Below, piece by piece: positions 1 through 5,576 of a stretch of DNA of 12,945 nucleotides. The notes beneath the pieces are model-generated. The model was not told where the DNA came from. It searched no databases and saw nothing but the letters and a program-made list of their open reading frames with translations. Position 1 is the stretch's first letter, and each line of letters starts with the position of its first letter. The position numbers and the translations under genes are program-made. Source of the DNA: JANXUF01 sp043747685 (GTDB taxonomy: Bacteria; Actinomycetota; Acidimicrobiia; Acidimicrobiales; Ilumatobacteraceae). The stretch spans positions 1-12,945 of the forward strand of contig JAYTOR010000305.1 in the NCBI GenBank assembly GCA_043747685.1, written 5' to 3'.

Positions 1-170
1 CCGAGTACCAGCCGCGCCAGCCGAGTACCAGCCGCGCCAGCCGAGTACCAGCCGCGCCAGCCGAGTACCAGCCGCGCCAGCCGAGTACCAGCCGTACGCC
101 CAGAGGACCGCACGTACGCCCAGAGGACCGCACGTACTCGGGCGGACCGCACATACTCGGGCGATCACCC
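1..170. repeat. Mosaic tandem array of about 20-bp units
   Basis: Four perfect copies of the 20-mer CCGAGTACCAGCCGCGCCAG occupy 1-80, with a partial fifth at 81-93/94; the array probably continues beyond the left edge. It then changes to a second 20-mer, GTACGCCCAGAGGACCGCAC, present twice (94-113, 114-133), then a related 19-bp unit (134-152) and a degenerate remnant (153-170). The first unit starts with CCGAGTAC and the third with GTACTCGG, its exact reverse complement, so the two ends of the array could pair. Units abut with no spacers. The array lies just 3' of cobA. The plus strand is open in all three frames across the first unit, so it may also be the 3' end of a gene entering from the left, with stops at 173-175 or 205-207 depending on frame. 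The function is unknown. Confidence 0.9.
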
Positions 171-187
171 GGTGAAGCAGACGGGGA

Positions 188-901
188 CTACGGGCGCGCG
201 AGGGTAGCGACGGCGCCGATGACGAAGACCACTGGCGGGTGGACGTCGAGCGCATCGACATTGCCGAGGACACCGGTGACGACGCGCTGATGCTCCGTCG
301 TCGCGCTCTCGATGAAGGCGACCGGCGTGTCCGGAGAAGCACCGGCGTCGATCAGCGACCGGGCTATGAAACCCCGTTTACGGGCACCCATCATCACGAC
401 GAGTGTGTGGTGCGGACCCATGGCGGCAAACGGTTTCCAGTCGATCGGCTCATTATCCGTCGCATCGTGACCGGTGATGATCGTCACTGAGCGCGCGAGA
501 TCGCGATGCGTCACCGGGATCCCGACAGCGCTCGGTGCAGCCAACGCCGAGGTCACCCCTGGCACGACCTGATAGTCGATACCGGCCTCTGCCAGCGCTT
601 CGACTTCCTCGCCTCCTCGCCCGAACAGGTACGGATCGCCGCCCTTCAACCGCACGATCACTCCGCGAGGATGCAGCAGAGCGGTCTCGACGAGTTGCTC
701 GTTGATGCGTGCCTGGATCGAACTGTTGCCAGGCGATTTCCCGACATCGATCATCTCAGCGGATTCGGGTGCCAGCGCCAGTGTCTCGTCGGCGACAAGA
801 CGGTCGTAGAGCACGACATCGGCGGCCCCAAGCAGCCTGGCGGCTCGCACGGTGAGCAATTCTGGATCCCCCGGGCCTGCACCCACGAGATAGACCGTCA
901 T
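188..901 (-). CDS. cobA: Uroporphyrinogen-III C-methyltransferase (SUMT)
   Basis: Transfers two methyl groups from S-adenosylmethionine to uroporphyrinogen III, giving precorrin-2, the branch point to siroheme and cobalamin; cytoplasmic. The 237-aa protein has the N-terminal SAM-binding loop GAGPGDPELLT (about residues 7-17), the family signature RLKGGDPYLFGRGGEE (about 84-99), and the VVPGVTSALAAPSAVGIPVT stretch around residue 112. Its length is normal for a stand-alone SUMT; there is no fused CysG dehydrogenase/ferrochelatase domain or HemD domain. The ATG at 901 overlaps the cysN stop (ATGA, 898-901), and no clear Shine-Dalgarno sequence is visible, so translational coupling is likely. 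As last gene of the cys operon its inferred job is to supply siroheme for sulfite reductase, which is not in this window. It could also feed cobalamin synthesis. Confidence 0.93.
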   Translation of the reverse strand: MTVYLVGAGPGDPELLTVRAARLLGAADVVLYDRLVADETLALAPESAEMIDVGKSPGNSSIQARINEQLVETALLHPRGVIVRLKGGDPYLFGRGGEEVEALAEAGIDYQVVPGVTSALAAPSAVGIPVTHRDLARSVTIITGHDATDNEPIDWKPFAAMGPHHTLVVMMGARKRGFIARSLIDAGASPDTPVAFIESATTEHQRVVTGVLGNVDALDVHPPVVFVIGAVATLARP

Positions 902-2202
902 TCGGCGGCGATCATCGCCGCGCCCACGGTGGCGTTCGTTCGTGCATCGATGACGATGAAGCTACCGGTCCGGCGGTTGACCGCATACGCATCGATCGCC
1001 AGCGGAGCGCTGAGCGTGAAACGGACGGTGCCGATTTCGTTCGACGCCAGCGAATCCGCCGGGCCGTGTTCCAGGGTTGTGACGTCGAGACGAGCGTAGA
1101 TCTCGCCGACCATCGCTTTGGCGACCCTCGACAGGTGTTTGACGACGTATCTTCCGCCGCTCGTCAGCGGCTGGTCGCCCAGCCAAGCCACTGTCGCCGT
1201 CAACTCGGTGGTGACCTGCGGCGGCAGCACGACGGACGCGAGCACGGTGCCACGACCGATATCGAGTTCATCGGCGAGTTGCACCCGCACCGCCGGTGGG
1301 TCCCCCTCGACAGCCACGATGGTCGACGATCCGCCCGCTGGGAGCGCAACGACCTGCTGACCCACCGAGACGGAGCCAGAGGCCAGTTGGCCGGCGTACC
1401 AACGCTTGCTGTCAGCCGACTGGGTATCTGGACGAACGACCCACTGGATCGGGAGGCGGAGTGCGTCGTCGATCGTCGACGTCGTCGGGATCGGCACGGT
1501 CTCGAGATGTTCGAGCAACGAGGGACCGTCGTACCATGGCATCGACGCCGAACGCTCGACGACGTTCGTACCGTCCAGGGCGCACAGCGGAATCGCCTGC
1601 ACACTGTCGACGCCGAGCCCACCGGCGAGGGCAACGAATGCGGTGCGGATTTCCTCGTAACGCTCCTGCGACCAGTCGACGAGGTCCATCTTGTTGACCG
1701 CCAACACCAGGTGGCGGATGCCGAGCAGCGCCGACAGAGCAGTGTGCCGGTGCGACTGCTCGCGCAACCCATGTCGAGCGTCGACGAGAACCACGGCGAC
1801 ATCCGAGGTGGAGGCGCCGGTCACCATGTTGCGCGTGTACTGTACGTGGCCCGGCGTATCAGCGATGATGAACGAGCGTTGCGGTGTGGAGAAATAGCGA
1901 TAGGCGACGTCGATGGTGATGCCCTGCTCGCGCTCGGCACGCAGGCCGTCGGTCACGAGTGCGAGGTCGAGACCCTCTCCGCCTCTGCGAGCCGTGGTGG
2001 TTGCCAGTGCCTCGATCACATCGTCGAACAACGACTTCGAGTCGTGGAGTAGACGTCCGATCAATGTCGATTTGCCGTCGTCGACGGAACCGGCGGTGGC
2101 GAAACGGAGCAGATCGGCCTCGACCGGTTCACTGCCGAAGTTCTGTGGACCGTTTTGCACCGCCGGCGGTGCACCAGTGGACTCAGTTTGGGGGGTTGGC
2201 AT
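898..2202 (-). CDS. cysN: Sulfate adenylyltransferase subunit 1 (GTPase)
   Basis: Regulatory GTPase subunit of ATP sulfurylase: GTP hydrolysis drives APS formation from ATP and sulfate by CysD. The 434-aa protein shows the elongation-factor-like G domain: P-loop GSVDDGKST (38-46), GIT switch (94-96), DTPGH (115-119) and NKMD (170-173), followed by beta-barrel domains. There is no C-terminal CysC (APS kinase) domain, unlike CysNC fusions. The ATG at 2202 shares one base with the cysD stop (TGATG), and GAAGG lies 9 nt upstream. Oddity: before the usual LLRFATAGSVDDGKS start there are about 30 extra residues, and residues 5-22 are encoded by a 51-bp palindromic element (2139-2189) that recurs exactly at 5008-5058. 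No start codon lies between the repeat and the P-loop, so the element is probably translated. Confidence 0.95.
   Translation of the reverse strand: MPTPQTESTGAPPAVQNGPQNFGSEPVEADLLRFATAGSVDDGKSTLIGRLLHDSKSLFDDVIEALATTTARRGGEGLDLALVTDGLRAEREQGITIDVAYRYFSTPQRSFIIADTPGHVQYTRNMVTGASTSDVAVVLVDARHGLREQSHRHTALSALLGIRHLVLAVNKMDLVDWSQERYEEIRTAFVALAGGLGVDSVQAIPLCALDGTNVVERSASMPWYDGPSLLEHLETVPIPTTSTIDDALRLPIQWVVRPDTQSADSKRWYAGQLASGSVSVGQQVVALPAGGSSTIVAVEGDPPAVRVQLADELDIGRGTVLASVVLPPQVTTELTATVAWLGDQPLTSGGRYVVKHLSRVAKAMVGEIYARLDVTTLEHGPADSLASNEIGTVRFTLSAPLAIDAYAVNRRTGSFIVIDARTNATVGAAMIAAE
2139..2189 (-). repeat. 51-bp palindromic dispersed element, copy 1 (inside cysN)
   Basis: The reverse complement of 2139-2189 is identical over all 51 bases to 5008-5058. 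Its core is the perfect 18-bp palindrome TGCACCGCCGGCGGTGCA (2156-2173). Its length is exactly 17 codons, so insertion or loss would keep the cysN frame; here it contributes a peptide around STGAPPAVQNGPQN near the N-terminus. It resembles REP-like or palindromic mobile elements in form; no family assignment can be made from two copies. Confidence 0.85.
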
Positions 2203-3110
2203 CAGAAGTAGCCTTCACGCTTGCGGTCTTCCATCGCCGCTTCGCTGAAGCGGTCGTCGGCACGGGTCGCGCCGCGTTCGGTGATGCGCGTCGTCTCGAT
2301 CTCGGCGATCACGTCCCATGCGTTGGCTGCGTACGAACGGACGGCGCCGGTACACGTCATGTCGCCGACCGTGCGATAGCGGACCGTCTCGAAGAAGGGA
2401 ACCTCACCGTTGCACGGCGGTGTCCACTCCCCCGTCGCCAACAGCATCGAGTCACGCTCGACGACTTCACGTTTGTGGCTGTAGTACATTTCCGGCAGAT
2501 CCACGCCGTTGTCGGCGATGTAGTGCCAGATGTCGAGTTCGGTCCAATCGCTGAGCGGGAAGGCCCGCAGATGCTCGCCTGTCTTGATGCGGGCGTTGTA
2601 GATCTGCCACAACTCGGGGCGCTGGTTGCGCGGATCCCATTGACCGAAGGAGTCGCGGAACGACAGGACACGTTCCTTGGCACGAGCCTTGTCCTCGTCA
2701 CGACGAGCACCACCGAAGGCAGCCTCGAACTTGTTGTCGGCGATCGCTTCGAGTAAGGCAGTCGTCTGCAGCCGGTTGCGCGATCCGTTGACACCCGGAT
2801 CAGCCACAAGCCCGTGATCGATCGCCTGCTGGACGCTGGCGACGACGAGGTCGAGGCCGAGTTCGGCGACAACCCGATCGCGAAATTCGATGACCTCGGC
2901 AAAGTTGTGGCCGGTGTCGACGTGCATGATCGGGAACGGCAACTTGCCCGGCGCGAATGCCTTCAGCGCAAGGTGCAGCATGACAACAGAATCCTTGCCA
3001 CCCGAGAACAGCAGCACCGGCCGGTCGACCTCTGCGGCCACCTCCCGGAAGACGTAGATCGAGTGCGCCTCGAGTGCGCGAGCCAGGCGGTTCACAGGTG
3101 CAAACCGCAT
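2202..3110 (-). CDS. cysD: Sulfate adenylyltransferase subunit 2
   Basis: Catalytic subunit of ATP sulfurylase; adenylates sulfate to adenosine 5'-phosphosulfate (APS) together with CysN. The 302-aa protein has the PP-loop ATP-pyrophosphatase motif SGGKDS (36-41) and the conserved CysD block RDEDKARAKERVLSFRDS near residue 140, followed by QWDPRNQRPELW. Length matches the family (about 300). The ATG at 3110 lies inside the end of cysH (19-bp overlap), with a weak purine-rich stretch (AAGACGGA) immediately upstream. It is the second gene of the cysHDN-cobA operon, and overlaps cysN by one base. Nothing appears to be missing. Confidence 0.96.
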   Translation of the reverse strand: MRFAPVNRLARALEAHSIYVFREVAAEVDRPVLLFSGGKDSVVMLHLALKAFAPGKLPFPIMHVDTGHNFAEVIEFRDRVVAELGLDLVVASVQQAIDHGLVADPGVNGSRNRLQTTALLEAIADNKFEAAFGGARRDEDKARAKERVLSFRDSFGQWDPRNQRPELWQIYNARIKTGEHLRAFPLSDWTELDIWHYIADNGVDLPEMYYSHKREVVERDSMLLATGEWTPPCNGEVPFFETVRYRTVGDMTCTGAVRSYAANAWDVIAEIETTRITERGATRADDRFSEAAMEDRKREGYF

Positions 3111-3763
3111 TCCGTCTTGCCGTGGCCGGACCAGCGGCCGTCACGTGCATGCTCACCGGCGGCCGGCTTCCGGGTGCACGGATAACAGCCGATCGACGGA
3201 TACCCCTGATCGAGCAGCGGGTTCATCGGCACCTCGTTGACCATCGCGTAGGTCGCCAGATCGTCGTCCGTCCACGCCGCCAACGGGTTCAGCTTGACAA
3301 GGCCGCGCTTGTCCCGGTGGACGAACGGCGTGTCGGCCCTGACAGGCGAATCGCTGCGGCGCACGCCGGAGACCCAGGCGTGCTTCGTCGACAGCGCTTC
3401 CGCCAGCGGCAGCACCTTTCGCTGGTTGCAGCAGCCGTTGGGATCGGTCTCCCAACGATTCAGTTCGATGCCGGCGGGTGCCGCCATGATCCGCAGTTCG
3501 ACCGGATATTGACGACGAACGTTCTCGACGGTCTCGAGTGTCTCCGGGAAGTGGAACCCGGTGTCGAGGAAGACGACTTCGATGCCAGGGACCGCCTTCG
3601 AGGCGACGTCGACGAGCACGACATCGGACGTCATTGCCGACGTCACGCAGATGTTCTCCACGCCGTGAGCCTCTGCGAGCCACTGGATCATCTCGATCGG
3701 CGAGAGCGATGCAAATGACACATCGAGCTCGCTGAGGTCGTCCGGAACAACGAGGGCGGTCAT
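3092..3763 (-). CDS. cysH: Assimilatory APS reductase (CysH family, Fe-S type)
   Basis: Reduces adenylyl sulfate to sulfite and AMP with thioredoxin as donor. The 223-aa protein (ATG start) has the paired cysteines CC (111-112) in CCNQRKVLPL and CYPC (193-196), the four-cysteine set that marks [4Fe-4S] APS reductases rather than cluster-free PAPS reductases, plus the C-terminal catalytic ECGLH (Cys 219). A longer version with a TTG start at 3799 is open, but that TTG forms part of a likely -35 box (TTGATT, 3794-3799). A 17-bp spacer leads to TACCCT (3771-3776), which ends 7 nt before the ATG at 3763, so a leaderless transcript starting at this ATG is the better model. First gene of the cys operon. 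Use of APS directly fits the lack of an APS kinase domain on CysN. Confidence 0.93.
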   Translation of the reverse strand: MTALVVPDDLSELDVSFASLSPIEMIQWLAEAHGVENICVTSAMTSDVVLVDVASKAVPGIEVVFLDTGFHFPETLETVENVRRQYPVELRIMAAPAGIELNRWETDPNGCCNQRKVLPLAEALSTKHAWVSGVRRSDSPVRADTPFVHRDKRGLVKLNPLAAWTDDDLATYAMVNEVPMNPLLDQGYPSIGCYPCTRKPAAGEHARDGRWSGHGKTECGLHL

Positions 3764-3770
3764 CCGCTCG

Positions 3771-3799
3771 AGGGTATCCGCCGAATCCAGAGTAATCAA
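3771..3799 (-). promoter_or_regulatory. Putative promoter of the cysHDN-cobA operon
   Basis: On the minus strand, TTGATT (3794-3799), a 17-bp spacer and TACCCT (3771-3776) form a plausible sigma-70-type promoter. The -10 ends 7 nt before the cysH ATG, implying a leaderless mRNA. The assignment rests on motif spacing only. Confidence 0.5.
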
Positions 3800-3819
3800 A
3801 TCAACTTTGACGTGATTTG
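3797..3819. promoter_or_regulatory. Putative operator: CAAATCA-N9-TGATTTG inverted repeat
   Basis: A perfect 7-bp inverted repeat with a 9-bp centre lies between the divergent cysH and acyl-CoA dehydrogenase genes. It overlaps the cysH -35 hexamer, so a bound regulator could block or tune the cys operon. The binding protein is not in the window. Short AT-rich arms could arise by chance, though they stand out in this GC-rich DNA. Confidence 0.45.
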
Positions 3820-3884
3820 CGCCCGTGCTGCTGATCGACCCGGGAATGGCGTGGCCTGATTGCGCGGCGCGAGGTCTCGCCTCT

Positions 3885-3890
3885 TACGAT
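3885..3890 (+). promoter_or_regulatory. Putative -10 element of the acyl-CoA dehydrogenase gene
   Basis: TACGAT ends 9 nt before the chosen ATG at 3900, matching the spacing expected for leaderless transcription. A weak TTGCGC (3860-3865) 19 bp upstream could serve as -35. The same hexamer is found 8 nt before the sigma factor start at 7794. Confidence 0.4.
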
Positions 3891-3899
3891 CGTTGGTGT

Positions 3900-4997
3900 A
3901 TGGACTTTTCGTGGACTGACGAGCAAGACGAACTGCGCAGCCGAGCCAGGGCCGTGGCCCAGCAGGCCGTGACGACCTACGGGCGTTCCAACGACAGCTG
4001 GATCAACGGGTACTCGAAGGAGTTCGCCAAGGAGATGTCGGCGAACGGTTGGATCGGCATGACGTGGCCGAAGGAACACGGTGGTGGTGCACGGCCCCCG
4101 ATCGAACGGCTGATCGTCGCCGAGGAGATGATCGCTGCCGGCGCACCGATCGGCGCGATGTGGTTCGGCGATCGCCAGATGGGCCCGACGCTCATCGCCT
4201 ACGCCAACGCCGACCAGCAGGCCGAGTTCCTGCCGGGCATCCTGTCAGGCGAGACGACGTGGTGCATCGGGATGAGCGAGCCGAACGCCGGCTCCGACCT
4301 CGCCTCGCTGACGACGCAGGCTCGCCTCGACGGCGATGACTACGTGATCAACGGGCAGAAGATCTGGACGAGTTTCGCGGCGGTCGCCGACTACTGCTAC
4401 CTCATTTGCCGCACGTCGACAGACGGTCCCCCGCACGCCGGGATCTCCGAGATCGTCGTCCCGATGAGCACTCCCGGGATCGAGGTCCGCCCGATCACCG
4501 ACATGACCACCAACCGCCATTTCTGTGAGGTGTTCTTCACCGACGTCCGCGTGCCGGCTGCCAACCTCGTCGGCGTCCCCGGCGCAGCGTTCAAGCAGAC
4601 GATGCGCCAGTTGGAACACGAGCGCGGCGGAATCGACCGGCTGCTGTCGAACTACGCGCTCTACAGGATCGCCCTCGAACGTGCCGATACGAAGGACCCG
4701 TTGGTCCGCCAGCAGATCGCTTCGATGGAGATCGGCTTCCGCATCGGCAAGATCCTCGTCACGCGTGAGGTGTTACGCCAGGCACCTGCGGGATTCTCGG
4801 CGGCGACGAAGTGCTTCTGTACCGAACACCAGGTCCGGGTCGCCGATTTCGTGTCGCAGATCCTCGGCCCAGAGGCGACGATGTTCGACGACATCACGCG
4901 CGGTCTCCTCTATGCCCCCGGCTACACGATCATGGGTGGCACCTCGAACGTACTGCGCAACATCCTCGGCGAGCGCGTCCTCGGCCTCCCCAAGTAG
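3900..4997 (+). CDS. Acyl-CoA dehydrogenase family protein
   Basis: FAD-dependent oxidation of an acyl-CoA to the 2,3-enoyl-CoA, electrons passing to an ETF; the substrate is unknown. The 365-aa protein has the N-terminal helical domain from MDFSWTDEQDELR, the flavin/substrate motif CIGMSEPNAGSDLAS, then GQKIWTS in the middle beta domain, and the C-terminal MGGTSNVLRNILGERVLGLP. The reading frame is open from 3825, but family similarity begins at the ATG at 3900, which also sits 9 nt from a -10-like TACGAT. In medium-chain enzymes a catalytic Glu precedes the GTS of this C-terminal motif; here it is Gly, as in family members whose base lies elsewhere. It is divergent from the cys operon and has no obvious role in sulfur metabolism. 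Confidence 0.9.
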   Translation: MDFSWTDEQDELRSRARAVAQQAVTTYGRSNDSWINGYSKEFAKEMSANGWIGMTWPKEHGGGARPPIERLIVAEEMIAAGAPIGAMWFGDRQMGPTLIAYANADQQAEFLPGILSGETTWCIGMSEPNAGSDLASLTTQARLDGDDYVINGQKIWTSFAAVADYCYLICRTSTDGPPHAGISEIVVPMSTPGIEVRPITDMTTNRHFCEVFFTDVRVPAANLVGVPGAAFKQTMRQLEHERGGIDRLLSNYALYRIALERADTKDPLVRQQIASMEIGFRIGKILVTREVLRQAPAGFSAATKCFCTEHQVRVADFVSQILGPEATMFDDITRGLLYAPGYTIMGGTSNVLRNILGERVLGLPK

Positions 4998-5007
4998 CCC
5001 TCTCGGG

Positions 5008-5058
5008 AAACTGAGTCCACTGGTGCACCGCCGGCGGTGCAAAACGGTCCACAGAACT
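5008..5058 (+). repeat. 51-bp palindromic dispersed element, copy 2 (intergenic)
   Basis: Exact copy, in inverted orientation, of the element within cysN (2139-2189). The core palindrome TGCACCGCCGGCGGTGCA is at 5024-5041. It starts 11 bp after the acyl-CoA dehydrogenase stop, between convergent genes, a usual site for REP-like elements. It could form a strong hairpin but has no following T-run, so it is not a classical intrinsic terminator. I see nothing else recognisable in the remaining 5059-5123. Confidence 0.85.
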
Positions 5059-5123
5059 CGGCGGAGCGATCTGCGAGGCCCGGCGTCGAGCTGCTGCCCG
5101 CGAGAGCGAGGCGATCAGCAAAG

Positions 5124-5378
5124 TCATCTGACGATCATCTTCCCCTTCATGAACACTACCCAACTCGGAGCCTTGTAGGTCACGTTGACGACCTGGCCAG
5201 GGGCCACCGTCACGGACGCGGAACCCTTGCCCGCCTTCTTCGGGATGAAGTAGGGAAAATAGGCCCCGACCTGATGGGCGCCTGGACTGGTCGGGAAGAA
5301 CGTCGGCGTCTTCCATTCGCTCTTGGTTTCCACTCCGTCGATGACAATGGTCGGTTTGATGATGTACAGGATCCACAT
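5124..5378 (-). CDS. Conserved small protein of unknown function, probably 5'-truncated by a frameshift
   Basis: The intact frame encodes 84 aa starting MWILYIIKPTIVIDG and ending KAPSWVVFMKGKMIVR. I recall this layout from actinobacterial proteins of unknown function: a short hydrophobic stretch running into KPTIVIDG, then PGAHQVGAYFPYF, a VTVAPGQVVNVTYKAP strand pair, and a final F-x-KGK. It looks like a small all-beta domain with a hydrophobic N-terminal segment. The start is uncertain: the frame is open only back to a TAA a few codons upstream, and TTG (5381) or ATG (5378) are the available starts, neither with a good Shine-Dalgarno. The preceding stretch in another frame supplies the expected VTAKFPL just before MWIL, so a one-base frameshift at 5382-5385 is likely. 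Codons are less GC-rich than those of the neighbours, hinting at separate origin. Function unknown. Confidence 0.65.
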   Translation of the reverse strand: MWILYIIKPTIVIDGVETKSEWKTPTFFPTSPGAHQVGAYFPYFIPKKAGKGSASVTVAPGQVVNVTYKAPSWVVFMKGKMIVR

Positions 5379-5381
5379 CAA

Positions 5382-5457
5382 GGGGAAATTTCGCCGTTAC
5401 AGAGATTCCTGTCTGCCCGCCAGGGATGGTGTTTGTCACAGAGCGAACCTTGCTCAC
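5382..5457 (-). pseudogene. Out-of-frame 5' fragment of the small unknown-function gene
   Basis: From a GTG at 5457 the minus strand reads MSKVRSVTNTIPGGQTG followed by ISVTAKFPL, ending at a run of four C (plus strand GGGG, 5382-5385). With three C instead of four it joins directly as KFPL-MWIL to the 84-aa frame downstream, giving about 110 aa. Beyond the run this frame goes on into non-family sequence. The frame is also open upstream of the GTG to a TAG near 5565, but with no ATG, GTG or TTG codon before 5457. It may be a true mutation or a homopolymer sequencing error. Confidence 0.5.
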
Positions 5458-5563
5458 GATCGTCGACGCACCCCAGCTCTGTGCCCACAGCGTCGGCGCT
5501 CCGAAGTTCGTGGACTCGTCATCTGTTGCACATGGGTCGGGGACGGCCCGTCCCGTGAACGAC

Positions 5564-5569
5564 TAACGT
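5564..5569 (+). promoter_or_regulatory. Putative -10 element of the APH-family gene
   Basis: TAACGT ends 7 nt before the ATG at 5577, again the leaderless spacing. No convincing -35 is visible. The rest of 5458-5576, between the divergent small gene and this one, shows no other recognisable element. Confidence 0.35.
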
Positions 5570-5576
5570 TCGATCG

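Noticed and set aside
1..170. CRISPR array
   Set aside because: The units are 19-20 bp, directly abutting, with no unique spacers between them and no cas genes in the window.
1066..2052. Long plus-strand open frame (about 328 codons) antisense to cysN
   Set aside because: It mirrors the coding periodicity of cysN; the product is Arg/His-rich with no recognisable domain. Same reasoning for long antisense frames at 10285-11163 and 11365-12327.
3764..3799. TTG start adding 12 residues to CysH
   Set aside because: The TTG coincides with a -35 hexamer and an operator arm, has no Shine-Dalgarno, and the ATG at 3763 has a -10-like hexamer 7 nt upstream.
3825..3899. 25-residue N-terminal extension of the acyl-CoA dehydrogenase
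   Set aside because: The extension (MLLIDPGMAWPD...) is unlike the family start and overlaps the likely promoter; the typical sequence begins MDFSWTDEQ at 3900.
5024..5041. Intrinsic terminator for the acyl-CoA dehydrogenase gene
   Set aside because: The 18-bp palindrome would make a strong hairpin, but no T-run follows, and the same sequence lies inside cysN where termination would be harmful.
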